Shown here in pieces: positions 21,426-28,748 of a stretch of DNA of 50,961 nt. The notes beneath the pieces are model-generated. The model was not told where the DNA came from, did no database searches, and saw only the letters and a list, made by a program, of their open reading frames with translations. Position numbers and translations under genes: made by a program. This stretch comes from Oscillospiraceae bacterium (GTDB lineage: Bacteria; Bacillota; Clostridia; Oscillospirales; Oscillospiraceae), in NCBI GenBank assembly GCA_017398625.1, contig JAFQFP010000001.1, forward strand, positions 1-50,961, given 5' to 3'. Position 1 is the stretch's first letter, and each line of letters starts with the position of its first letter.

Positions 21426-21640
21426 CAGTCTGTCAAAAAACCGGAAATCTACCAATTCTCTTGTAGGGGCGGTCATTGACCGCCCGAAAAATTAAGTATT
21501 ATTCCAATTCAAAACATATAAATTTATCAAAATGCTGGGGAAATTGAAACCTTTCTTGCTGTTTTTAACGGGCGATCAATGATCGCCCCTACGAATTTGA
21601 TTGAAACATTGATGAAGAATAATACTTTTTTGACACTCTA
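21426..21640 (+). mobile_element. ~216-bp terminator-associated MITE-like element, copy 3
   Basis: Closely matches copy 2 through its full length (CAGTCTGTCAAAAAACC ... TTTTTGACACTCTA). Unlike the other copies it is not flanked by a duplicated hairpin: a terminator hairpin is present only on its right (21642-21671). Confidence 0.85.
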
Positions 21641-21641
21641 A

Positions 21642-21671
21642 GATGCCCCGCCGGGTTCGGCGGGGCATCCT
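21642..21671. terminator. Terminator-like hairpin
   Basis: GATGCCCCGCCG/CGGCGGGGCATC stem with loop GGTT, directly right of the element copy 3. It may be the surviving half of a target duplication or a terminator for the minus-strand hemolysin III gene. Confidence 0.6.
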
Positions 21672-21689
21672 TGCGTCTGTCTAAAAACC

Positions 21690-21970
21690 CAATTACCATA
21701 CTGTAGGGGCGGCAATCTCTGCCCAAAGGCCCCCTTGTGTAAAGGGGGCCGGCAAAAATCTTTGATTTTTTGACGGAGGGAGAGATCAAAACCCCAGAGC
21801 AATTCTCTCCCCTAGTCAGCTTTACTGACAGCCCCTCGTCGGAGGGAACCTTTGCGGGTGACACAATGATCGTCCCTACGCATTCTGACGGTATATTTAC
21901 CGAACCGAGACGATGTGTCTCGATCGTCCTCTACACAAAACTGTATGGAAAATTGAAAATTGGCGCGATA
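21690..21970. repeat. Intergenic repeat-rich stretch without a gene
   Basis: Contains CTGTAGGGGCGG (related to the palindrome inside the ~216-bp elements), GGCCCCCTTGTGTAAAGGGGGCC (fragment of the repeat at 1-141 and 30304-30445), AGTCAGCTTTACTGAC hairpin, GAGACGATGTGTCTCGATCGTC and other short palindromes. No coding potential beyond chance. Confidence 0.55.
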
Positions 21971-21974
21971 GAGG

Positions 21975-22637
21975 TTACAGCACATACAGGTACACCGCAA
22001 GAAACTGAAGCAGGCTGCCCAGCACTACAAATCCGTGGAACACAGAGTGCATCCACCGTTTGCGAACCCCAATACCGTAGAGCACGGCACCTACCGTATA
22101 GGCAATTCCGCCGGAAAGCAGCAGATAGAAGCCGGGGGCGCTCAAGACCTTCATGGCTTTGGGGAGGAAGAAGATGATCCCCCAGCCCATGCCGATATAG
22201 CAGATCATGGAAAATATATTGTATTTCTTCAGGTCGATGGCAGTGAGGGTGGTTGCAACGATCGCCATCGCCCATTCCGTCGCGCACAGACCCCAGCCTA
22301 TGGTGGGATACACAGGGGCAATGGCGCAGACCACAATAGGGGTGTAGGTGCCTGCAATGAGAAAATAGATGGTGCAGTGGTCGATGATCTGCATCACCTT
22401 TTTCCCTGTGCAGCAGGGAAGACCGTGGTACACACTGGATACGCTGTACAGAGCGATCATGGAGCTGCCGTAGATGGCGGCAGTTACCAGCTCTGCCGTG
22501 GAATCAGCCTTCAGCAGGCACAGCACCAGCACCACCGCGCCCAAAACCCCGCCAAGAATATGGGTAACGGTATTGGTGAGCTCCTCGCCGGGGGTGTAGT
22601 CCGGCAGCTTTCGGTGGCATAGCTTGGTTCGTTTCAT
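21975..22637 (-). CDS. Hemolysin III family (PAQR-type) membrane protein
   Basis: A 220-residue protein with seven predicted membrane segments. Family signatures are EELTNTVTHILGG near the N-terminus, SSVYHGLP after segment 2, IIDHCTIYFLIAGTYTPI in segment 3 and HSVFHGFVVLG near the C-terminus. The conserved Ser, Asp and three His residues are those that bind zinc in PAQR-type hydrolases. The bacterial members (YqfA/TrhA) affect membrane lipid homeostasis; a haemolytic role is historical and not implied. Start at 22637 with AAAGGCGG upstream. Monocistronic, ending in repeat-rich DNA. Confidence 0.9.
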   Translation of the reverse strand: MKRTKLCHRKLPDYTPGEELTNTVTHILGGVLGAVVLVLCLLKADSTAELVTAAIYGSSMIALYSVSSVYHGLPCCTGKKVMQIIDHCTIYFLIAGTYTPIVVCAIAPVYPTIGWGLCATEWAMAIVATTLTAIDLKKYNIFSMICYIGMGWGIIFFLPKAMKVLSAPGFYLLLSGGIAYTVGAVLYGIGVRKRWMHSVFHGFVVLGSLLQFLAVYLYVL

Positions 22638-22790
22638 TTTTGGATCCGCCTTTCCTAAGATGACTGCATTATACCATACACCGCCGGAAACGGCACTCTA
22701 CCCTTGGTGTTTTCCGCTCCACGACCCAGCATATCCCCTCCACCGGGAGTAGAGCAGGTCATTTTGCCCAAAAAATAAGGGTAAAAAGTA

Positions 22791-22819
22791 TTGACAATCA
22801 CCAAAAACTTAGGTAGAAT
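22791..22819 (+). promoter_or_regulatory. Predicted promoter of the lysine riboswitch-lysA transcript
   Basis: -35 TTGACA (consensus), 17-base spacer, -10 TAGAAT. Transcription would begin near 22826, just before the riboswitch. Confidence 0.85.
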
Positions 22820-22837
22820 CTAACCATAAACCATGGC

Positions 22838-23010
22838 TGAGGTTGCGTGCTGCATGAGTAGCTTCGCGGGTACGGCAATTACCGCGAAAGGAAGGGGCAT
22901 CACGCCGAAGAGCTGTTTCCGCTGCCGGGCGGGGCTGCTCTGGGGTCGCGCAGAATATGCGCGGAACTGTCATTCGATCGGATGATGCGCTGACTTGGGT
23001 AGACGATGCT
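22838..23010 (+). ncRNA. Lysine riboswitch (L box)
   Basis: The leader carries the conserved L-box elements in order: TGAGGTTGCG at the 5' side of P1/P2, CATGAGTAG, AAAGGAAGGGG, CACGCCGAAG, CTGGGG and GGAACTGTCATTC, with variable stems between them (for example GCGCAGAATATGCGC). It lies directly upstream of diaminopimelate decarboxylase and is followed by an intrinsic terminator, so lysine binding should cause premature termination. Confidence 0.88.
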
Positions 23011-23016
23011 TTTTTC

Positions 23017-23048
23017 GCTCTGCGCCCGGTCGCGGAGCTTTTGTTTTT
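23017..23048 (+). terminator. Riboswitch expression-platform terminator
   Basis: 8-bp stem GCTCTGCG/CGCGGAGC with 6-base loop, then TTTTGTTTTT, 20 bases before the lysA start. Sequence just upstream (around 22985-23016) could form the competing antiterminator. Confidence 0.85.
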
Positions 23049-23067
23049 GGAAAGAGAGGAAAATACC

Positions 23068-24336
23068 ATGAAAAAGACACCCTTTATCACGCTGGACAAG
23101 GCAAAGGAAATTGCCGCCCAGATCCCCACACCCTTCCACCTCTATGACGAGGCAGGCATCCGCCAGCGGGCACGGGATCTGAACAAGGCGTTTTCTTGGA
23201 ACAAGGGCTTCAAGGAGTTTTTCGCCGTAAAGGCCACCCCCAACCCCTACATCCTCAAGATCCTGCAGGAGGAGGGCTGCGGCTGCGACTGCGCCACCTA
23301 TACCGAGCTGCTGCTGGCAGAGGCGGTGGGTGCTACCGGTCAGGATGTGATGTTTTCCTCCAATGTGACCCCGGAGCTGGACATGGCAAAGGCGGTGGAA
23401 ATGGGCGCTTACATCAATCTGGACGATGCCACCCATGTGGAATTCCTTGCCAATGTGGCAGGGGACAAGCTGCCGGAAACGGTGTGCCTGCGGTATAACC
23501 CCGGCGGCTCCTTCAGCTTGGGCAACACTATCATGGATATGCCCCGGGATGCCAAGTACGGCATGACCGAGGATCAGATGGCGGGCGCCATCAACCGGCT
23601 GCAGAAGCTGGGTGTGAAGCACTTCGGCATCCATGCCTTCCTTGCCTCCAACACCACCACCAACGAGTATTATCCCGAGCTGGCGGGGAATCTGTTCCGT
23701 CTGGCGGTGCGGCTTTCCAACGCCACCGGCGCCCATATCGCCTTTATCAACCTCTCCGGCGGCGTGGGCGTGGATTACCGTCCCGAGCAGCCCTGCTGTG
23801 ACATCGCCGTCATCGGTGAGGGCGTGCGCCAGCGCTACGAGAAGATCCTGAAGCCCGCAGGCATGGACGATATCGCCATCTTCACCGAGCTGGGCCGGTT
23901 CATGCTTGCACCCTTCGGCCATCTGATCTCCACGGTGCTCCACCAGAAGCACATATACCGGGAGTATGTGGGTCTGGATGCCTGCGCTGCCAATCTGATG
24001 CGGCCTGCCATGTACGGCTCCTATCACCACATCACCGTGCTGGGCAAGGAGGATGCCATCTTGGATCATGTCTACGATGTCACCGGCGGTCTGTGCGAGA
24101 ACAACGATAAGTTTGCCATCGAGCGCAGCCTGCCCCAGATCGAAATCGGGGACATAGTCGCCATCCATGATACCGGTGCCCACGGCTTCTCCATGGGCTA
24201 TAACTACAACGGCAAGCTCCGCTCCGCGGAGGTGCTGCTCCACAGCGACGGCAGCTTTACCCAGATCCGCCGTGCGGAAACCCCTGCCGACTATTTCGCC
24301 ACCTTTGATCAGACACCCTTCCGCTTTGATGTGTAA
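23068..24336 (+). CDS. lysA: Diaminopimelate decarboxylase
   Basis: Last enzyme of lysine synthesis: PLP-dependent decarboxylation of meso-diaminopimelate to L-lysine. The 422-residue length and fold type III signatures fit: FFAVKATPNP with the Schiff-base Lys55, GCDCATYTELLLA, HFGIHAFLAS, NLSGGVGVDYRPEQ (phosphate-binding Gly loop), ELGRFMLAPFGHL, and DTGAHGFSMGYNYNG at the active-site Tyr. The sequence is of the divergent clostridial type lacking some E. coli LysA blocks. Start at 23068 after AGAGAGGAAAA; a longer in-frame opening crosses the riboswitch and terminator and is rejected. Controlled by the lysine riboswitch. Confidence 0.92.
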   Translation: MKKTPFITLDKAKEIAAQIPTPFHLYDEAGIRQRARDLNKAFSWNKGFKEFFAVKATPNPYILKILQEEGCGCDCATYTELLLAEAVGATGQDVMFSSNVTPELDMAKAVEMGAYINLDDATHVEFLANVAGDKLPETVCLRYNPGGSFSLGNTIMDMPRDAKYGMTEDQMAGAINRLQKLGVKHFGIHAFLASNTTTNEYYPELAGNLFRLAVRLSNATGAHIAFINLSGGVGVDYRPEQPCCDIAVIGEGVRQRYEKILKPAGMDDIAIFTELGRFMLAPFGHLISTVLHQKHIYREYVGLDACAANLMRPAMYGSYHHITVLGKEDAILDHVYDVTGGLCENNDKFAIERSLPQIEIGDIVAIHDTGAHGFSMGYNYNGKLRSAEVLLHSDGSFTQIRRAETPADYFATFDQTPFRFDV

Positions 24337-24354
24337 TTTGTGCAATCTATACAA

Positions 24355-24386
24355 AAACGGCTGCTGATTTTCGGCAGCCGTTTGCC
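24355..24386 (+). terminator. Intrinsic terminator of lysA
   Basis: AAACGGCTGC/GCAGCCGTTT stem around TGATTTTCG, followed by GCCTTAG; eighteen bases after the stop. Confidence 0.8.
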
Positions 24387-24479
24387 TTAGTTTACAATAA
24401 ATTTTCATCCTGTTTCCGGAAAAGTATGCTATAATGTATTTGGGTGTAATACCCAATGTCATGCGGAAAAGGAGCGATC

Positions 24480-24893
24480 ATGGATAATATCTTGTTTTTT
24501 CTGACCCCGAAGGCGATGTGTTCTTACTTATATGATGATTATACGGTTCGGCAGGCGCTGGAAAAAATGGAGCAGGCAGGCTTCGCCGCTCTGCCCATCC
24601 TCAACCGCCGGGGTGAATACCGTGGTACTTTAACAGAGGGCGACCTGCTGTGGGCGCTGAAAAATATGTGTTATATGGATATGCGGCAGGCGGAAGCCCA
24701 CCGGATCATGTCCATCGCCCGCCGCCGGGACAATATTCCCGTCCGGGTCACCACCAATATGCACGATCTCATTGAGCGTGCTAAGGGGCAGAATTTTGTG
24801 CCTGTGGTGGACGATAAGGATGCCTTCATCGGCATCGTTACCAGAAGCTCTATCATCAAGTACTGCGAGCAGATGCTTTTCCCCGGGGATTGA
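24480..24893 (+). CDS. CBS-domain pair protein
   Basis: A 137-residue stand-alone Bateman module: two CBS motifs (about residues 8-66 and 78-135), as in small adenine-nucleotide-sensing proteins. Seen are MCSYLYDDYTVRQALEKMEQ, FAALPILNRRGEYRGTLTEG at the end of CBS1, and FVPVVDDKDAFIGIVTRSSI at the end of CBS2. Binds AMP/ATP or a related ligand by family knowledge; its partner is unknown. ATG 24480 is chosen over 24456 because AAAAGGAG is spaced for it. A -10 TATAAT at 24431-24436 is plausible, but its -35 is weak. Ends against a strong shared terminator. Confidence 0.88.
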   Translation: MDNILFFLTPKAMCSYLYDDYTVRQALEKMEQAGFAALPILNRRGEYRGTLTEGDLLWALKNMCYMDMRQAEAHRIMSIARRRDNIPVRVTTNMHDLIERAKGQNFVPVVDDKDAFIGIVTRSSIIKYCEQMLFPGD

Positions 24894-24917
24894 ACATAGC
24901 AAAAGGGCTGTCTCATT

Positions 24918-24973
24918 ACCGGCAGCAAAATACAGGGACGAAGTGTGTTTCGTCCCTGTATTTTGCTGCCGGT
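24918..24973. terminator. Bidirectional terminator between convergent genes
   Basis: Perfect 25-base stem (24918-24942 with 24949-24973; core GGCAGCAAAATACAGGGACG) and 6-base loop. The A/T-rich block inside the stem serves as U-tract in each direction. It serves the CBS gene (+) and the gene at 24977 (-). Confidence 0.85.
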
Positions 24974-24976
24974 CAT

Positions 24977-25666
24977 TCACAGCCCACCCAGCTCTTGAAA
25001 CAGCCCGATGGAAAGCAGGACACCGTATTCCTCCGCCCGTGAGAGCAATTTTGAAAGATCCTCCGCTGTCCGCTTCAGGGTGAAAACCGCAGCCTGTTCT
25101 GTTGCGTCTATCCGGTAATGGCAGCAAAGGCGGCTGTCAAAGTGGGGGAAGTCTCCCGCAGCATCGGCATCCGCTTCCCCGGCGCCGGAGGCTGTGACGG
25201 TGACGGTCTTAGCTTCCAGACCGACCTCCAACCAAAGCTGCCTGTCCGGAAAGCGGGCAAACCAATCCTCCGGACAGACATCCACAGGCACAGGATTCAG
25301 CAGCACCGGGCAGCTTAGTCCGTGGGCATACCCCTCAGTGACGCACACGGGACATTCCAAGGTATCCACCGCCGCGCCCACCACTTCCTCGCTGCCGGGG
25401 CGCTGAAAGTCCAGCAGCACGCCGCAGCAGCCCAGCCGTCGGGTCAATTCCGCCAGCTCCCGTGCCACCTGAGCCGGGTCATGGCGGTGGATGGGCATCC
25501 GGTCGTTGAGGATCAACAGGCTGTCCGGCGGAAGCTGCGTGGGGCAGCCTGCCAGACCCAGACCGTAAGGGGAGAAGTGGCATGCCATATAGGCAACGGC
25601 AGGGGGCAGCGGGTGGGTGTGCTCCATTTCCGTTGCCGTCATGGCAAGATACTGCCGCAAAGCCAT
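24977..25666 (-). CDS. Hypothetical protein, possible TIM-barrel fold
   Basis: A 229-residue soluble protein with no signal peptide or membrane segment; I do not recognise the family. Alternating strand/helix pattern (LLILNDRMPIHRHD, VARELAELTRRLGCCGVLLD then FQRP, CPVCVTEGYAHGL, CPVLLNPVPVDVC, WLEVGLEAKTVTVTASG) suggests a partial TIM-like barrel; the GVLLDFQRP strand recalls GH18-like barrels but lacks the DxxDxE catalytic motif. ATG 25666 is preferred to a TTG at 25672 because of AGGGGA upstream. Its start region overlaps the divergent yqeG promoter. Confidence 0.6.
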   Translation of the reverse strand: MALRQYLAMTATEMEHTHPLPPAVAYMACHFSPYGLGLAGCPTQLPPDSLLILNDRMPIHRHDPAQVARELAELTRRLGCCGVLLDFQRPGSEEVVGAAVDTLECPVCVTEGYAHGLSCPVLLNPVPVDVCPEDWFARFPDRQLWLEVGLEAKTVTVTASGAGEADADAAGDFPHFDSRLCCHYRIDATEQAAVFTLKRTAEDLSKLLSRAEEYGVLLSIGLFQELGGL

Positions 25667-25694
25667 GGACAAATTTCCCCTTTCATGTTATAAT
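25666..25694 (+). promoter_or_regulatory. Predicted promoter of the yqeG-peptidase operon
   Basis: -35 TGGACA, 17-base spacer, -10 TATAAT, about 34 bases before the yqeG start. The -35 overlaps the first codon of the divergent gene. Confidence 0.65.
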
Positions 25695-25727
25695 CCTTAT
25701 AGAATTTATGAAGGCGAGGATAGGAAT

Positions 25728-26225
25728 ATGCGTTTTTCCCTGCTGCCGTCGATGCTGATGGACAGCGTCACCGGCATCGATCAGGCGTTTCTGGATAAGC
25801 GGGGCATCCGGCTGCTGATGCTGGACTTCGACAATACCATCGTGCCCTATACCACCGATGAGCCCACCGCCGAGATGGAGCGGTGGCTGAAAAGCATGGC
25901 AGGGAAGGGCGTGTGTGTGGTGTCCAACAGCCACAATGACCGGGTGAAGCTCTTCTGTCAGCGCTATGGCATGGATTGCATCACCCATGCGAAGAAGCCC
26001 TTTCCCAGGGGCATCCGGGCGTGCCTTGAAAAGTACGGCTTGCAGCCGGAGCAGTGCGCACTGGCCGGGGATCAGATCTTTACCGATACCTTGGGCGCCA
26101 ACTGCGCCGGAGTGCGCTCCATTCTGGTCAAGCCCATCCACAATCATAATTTCTGGCTGAAGGCACGGCATGTGCTGGAAAAGCCCTTTATCTATCTTGC
26201 AAGAAAAAGGAGAGTAACACAATGA
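25728..26225 (+). CDS. yqeG: YqeG-family HAD phosphatase (subfamily IIIA)
   Basis: A 165-residue cytosolic HAD-superfamily phosphatase. Motif I is MLDFDNTIVPY (nucleophile Asp33, Asp35), motif II is VVSNSHN, motif III is Lys in THAKKPFPRGI, motif IV is LAGDQIFTDTLGAN. In Firmicutes yqeG is usually near ribosome-assembly genes such as yqeH; here it is followed by a peptidase with overlapping stop and start (ATGA). A role in phosphatidylglycerophosphate or nucleotide dephosphorylation is possible by homology only. Start at 25728 after GAGGATAGGA. Confidence 0.9.
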   Translation: MRFSLLPSMLMDSVTGIDQAFLDKRGIRLLMLDFDNTIVPYTTDEPTAEMERWLKSMAGKGVCVVSNSHNDRVKLFCQRYGMDCITHAKKPFPRGIRACLEKYGLQPEQCALAGDQIFTDTLGANCAGVRSILVKPIHNHNFWLKARHVLEKPFIYLARKRRVTQ

Positions 26226-27286
26226 AAAACATGGAAAAGTACCTGTCTATTCTGGGTGAGGAAGCCGACGGTCTGCTGCTGACCTCCCGCTACAGCCGCT
26301 ATTACGGTGCGGAATTTGATATTGCCGAGGGCGTTGCCATCGTCTCCAAGGCAGGCTGCCGCTACTTTACCGACAGCCGCTACATCGAGTCCGCGGAAAA
26401 GGGTATCCGTGGCTTTGATGTGATGGAGGTCAACCGGGAAAATTCCTACAGCAAGCTGCTGAACGAAGCCATTGCCGACTTCGGCATCACCAAGCTGGGT
26501 TATGAGGAGGTCTATCTCACCGTCGCGGAGCTGCAGCTCTACGAAAGCAAGCTGAACTGCCCCTTGGTGCCCATGAACGAGAAGATCAGCGCTTTCCGGG
26601 CTGTGAAAGAGGAGTGGGAGCTGGCGCTGATGCGCAAGGCGCAGGACATTACCGATGCCGCCTTCGCCGAGGTCTGCACCAAGATCCGCCCCGGCATCAC
26701 CGAGAAGCAGCTTTGTGCCGAGCTGATCTACTGCCTGCTGAAAAACGGCGCTGACGGGCTTGCCTTTGACCCCATCGTGGTCTCCGGTCCCAATACCAGC
26801 CTGCCTCACGGCGTACCCGGTGACCGGGTGCTGCAGAGCGGTGATTTTATCACCATGGACTTTGGTGCGCTGTATCAGGGCTACTGCGCCGATATGACCC
26901 GTACCGTGGCGCTGGGCTTTGCCACCGAGGAGATGCGGCAGGTCTATGAGACCGTGCGGCAGGCACAGCTTGCAGGCATCGCCGCCACCAAGGCAGGAGT
27001 TGCCGGTAAGGACATCGACAGCGCAGCCCGTCAGATCATCGCGGAAGCAGGCTACGGCGCTTTCTTCGGTCATGGCTACGGCCACAGCTTAGGTCTGGAG
27101 ATCCACGAGTCTCCCAGTCCCAACGCGGGCAACGACCTGCCCATGCCTGCCGGAGCGGTGTGCTCTGCCGAGCCGGGCATCTACCTGCCGGGGAAATTCG
27201 GTGTCCGCATCGAGGATGTGGTGATCATTCGGGAGGATGGCTGCGAAAATATTACCCACAGCCCCAAAAATTTGATTATTCTCTGA
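26222..27286 (+). CDS. Xaa-Pro aminopeptidase family protein (M24B)
   Basis: A 354-residue cytosolic metallopeptidase that removes N-terminal residues before proline. An N-terminal creatinase-like domain (about 1-125; LLTSRYSRYYGAEFD) precedes the pita-bread catalytic domain. Metal ligands are visible as Asp213 in TMDFGALYQGYCADMTR, Asp224 in the same block, His288 in GHGYGHSLGLEIHE, and Glu residues in EPGIYLPGKFGVRIED. In Clostridia it commonly precedes efp, as here. Starts inside the yqeG stop (4-base overlap) with AAGGAGAG upstream, so it is co-translated with yqeG. Confidence 0.93.
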   Translation: MKNMEKYLSILGEEADGLLLTSRYSRYYGAEFDIAEGVAIVSKAGCRYFTDSRYIESAEKGIRGFDVMEVNRENSYSKLLNEAIADFGITKLGYEEVYLTVAELQLYESKLNCPLVPMNEKISAFRAVKEEWELALMRKAQDITDAAFAEVCTKIRPGITEKQLCAELIYCLLKNGADGLAFDPIVVSGPNTSLPHGVPGDRVLQSGDFITMDFGALYQGYCADMTRTVALGFATEEMRQVYETVRQAQLAGIAATKAGVAGKDIDSAARQIIAEAGYGAFFGHGYGHSLGLEIHESPSPNAGNDLPMPAGAVCSAEPGIYLPGKFGVRIEDVVIIREDGCENITHSPKNLIIL

Positions 27287-27304
27287 TTTTTTTCCGTTTT
27301 CCTC

Positions 27305-27333
27305 TTGCAAAATGGGCTTGATTCGGTTAGAAT
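27305..27333 (+). promoter_or_regulatory. Predicted promoter of the efp operon
   Basis: -35 TTGCAA, 17-base spacer, -10 TAGAAT. A hairpin GCTTCCC/GGGAAGC (27361-27377) lies in the 5' leader before the GGAGGA ribosome binding site and could affect translation. Confidence 0.65.
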
Positions 27334-27397
27334 ATGATGGCATTGTAATGTAAACATTTCGCTTCCCACTGGGAAGCCATTCAGGAGGATATTATTT

Positions 27398-27961
27398 ATG
27401 ATTTCTGCAGGCGATATCAGAAACGGCGTTACCTTTGAGCTGGACGGCAAGGTTATGCAGGTCATCGAGTTCCAGCATGTCAAGCCCGGCAAGGGCGCTG
27501 CCTTCGTCCGTGTGAAGATGCGCAATGTCATCACCGGCGGCGTGACCGAGACCAGCTTGAACCCTTCCGCTAAGTTCCCCACCGCTTACATTGAGCGCAA
27601 GAAGATGGAGTACTCCTACAGCGACGGTTCTCTGTACTACTTCATGGATCCCGAGACCTATGAGCTGGTGCCCATCGACGGCTCCGTGATGGATGATTCC
27701 TTCAAGTTCGTCAAGGAGAACGACACCTGTGTCATCATGAGCTATAAGGGCAATGTATTCGGCGTGGAAGCTCCCACCTTTGTGGACTTGATCGTCACCG
27801 CTACCGAGCCCGGCTTCGCAGGCAACACCGCCACCAATGTGACCAAGCCCGCCACCGTTGAGACCGGCGCGGAGATCAAGGTGCCCCTGTTCATCAACGA
27901 GGGCGACAAGATCCAGATCGACACCCGTACCGGCGAATATCTGGGCCGTTCCAAGGCCTAA
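27398..27961 (+). CDS. efp: Elongation factor P
   Basis: A 187-residue translation factor that binds between the P and E sites and relieves stalling at polyproline. Three beta domains in order: KOW-like N-terminal ([39 protein letters not shown]), the middle domain ([20 protein letters not shown]) and the C-terminal OB domain ending [16 protein letters not shown]. The modifiable loop reads PGKGAA, so the tip residue is Lys (position 29), as in E. coli and B. subtilis; no modifying enzyme gene is present here. Strong ribosome binding site CAGGAGGA. Confidence 0.97.
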   Translation: MISAGDIRNGVTFELDGKVMQVIEFQHVKPGKGAAFVRVKMRNVITGGVTETSLNPSAKFPTAYIERKKMEYSYSDGSLYYFMDPETYELVPIDGSVMDDSFKFVKENDTCVIMSYKGNVFGVEAPTFVDLIVTATEPGFAGNTATNVTKPATVETGAEIKVPLFINEGDKIQIDTRTGEYLGRSKA

Positions 27962-27984
27962 GCTTCCGTAAGGAGGAGCATATT

Positions 27985-28452
27985 ATGACCATTTCTGAAA
28001 AGTCCGCATATCTGAAGGGCCTGATGGATGGCCTGAAGCTGGACACCGAAACTGCCGAGGGCAAGATGATCTCCGCCATCGTGGATCTGCTGGGTGATGT
28101 GACCAAGCGGCTGACCGATGTAGAGGCGACCACCATCGCCATCTCTGACGAGCTGGACGAGATCGAGGAAGATCTGGACGCCATCGAGGACTACATTCTC
28201 GACGAGGATGAGGACTTCGAGGAGGACTACGAGGACGACTACGACGATGACGAGTGGGACGACTACGAGGATGAGGACGAGGAATACGACGAGGGCTTTG
28301 ACTTCGGCGATCCCGAATCCACCATCTACGAGGTAGAGTGCGCCTGCGGCAACATCATCGACTTCGACGAGGAGACTCTGGAGGAAGGCAGCATCATCTG
28401 CCCCAACTGCGGCGAGACGCTTGAGTTCACCACCGACGATATCGAGGAGTAA
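27985..28452 (+). CDS. CD1247-like acidic zinc-ribbon protein
   Basis: A 155-residue cytosolic protein in three parts: a helical N-terminal domain (about 1-50, EKSAYLKGLMDGLKLD, typical of the CD1247 N-terminal domain), a long Asp/Glu-rich coiled region (about 55-110), and a C-terminal zinc ribbon with Cys119, Cys121, Cys139, Cys142 (ECACGNI ... ICPNCGETL). It follows efp by 23 bases with AAGGAGGAG upstream, an arrangement conserved in Clostridia by my recollection. Function unknown; the acidic tract and ribbon suggest interaction with nucleoprotein or RNA polymerase (inference). Confidence 0.82.
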   Translation: MTISEKSAYLKGLMDGLKLDTETAEGKMISAIVDLLGDVTKRLTDVEATTIAISDELDEIEEDLDAIEDYILDEDEDFEEDYEDDYDDDEWDDYEDEDEEYDEGFDFGDPESTIYEVECACGNIIDFDEETLEEGSIICPNCGETLEFTTDDIEE

Positions 28453-28463
28453 TTTCATTCCAC

Positions 28464-28496
28464 CAAGCACCCCGCTTCTTGCAAGCGGGGTGCTTT
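28464..28496 (+). terminator. Terminator hairpin, left copy, after the CD1247-like gene
   Basis: CAAGCACCCCGCTT/AAGCGGGGTGCTT stem, ending TTT at the border with the element. Perfect 33-base match to 28715-28747. Confidence 0.85.
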
Positions 28497-28714
28497 CAGT
28501 CTGTCAAAAAACCGGAAATCTACCAATTCTCTTGTAGGGGCGGTCATTGACCGCCCGAAAAATTAAGTATTATTCCAGTCCAAAAAACATATAAATTTAT
28601 CAAAATGTTGGGGAAATTGAAACTTTTCTTGTTTGTTTTTAACGGCCGATCCATGATCGCCCCTAGGAATTTGATTGAAACATTGATGAAAAATAATATG
28701 TTTTTGACACTCTG
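28497..28714 (+). mobile_element. ~216-bp terminator-associated MITE-like element, copy 4
   Basis: Same terminal repeats and internal palindromes as copies 1-3, 218 bases, with a few substitutions (CGGCCGATCCATGATCG at the second palindrome). Exactly flanked by perfect 33-base direct repeats comprising the whole terminator and the first three T of its tail. Confidence 0.85.
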
Positions 28715-28747
28715 CAAGCACCCCGCTTCTTGCAAGCGGGGTGCTTT
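28715..28747 (+). terminator. Terminator hairpin, right copy
   Basis: Identical to 28464-28496 and followed by two more T, so it is a complete intrinsic terminator. It also abuts the 3' end of spmB on the other strand. Confidence 0.85.
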
Positions 28748-28748
28748 T

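Noticed and set aside
21975-22637. Hemolysin as a virulence factor
   Set aside because: The family name is historical; PAQR-type membrane proteins of this kind are housekeeping and nothing nearby suggests toxin function.
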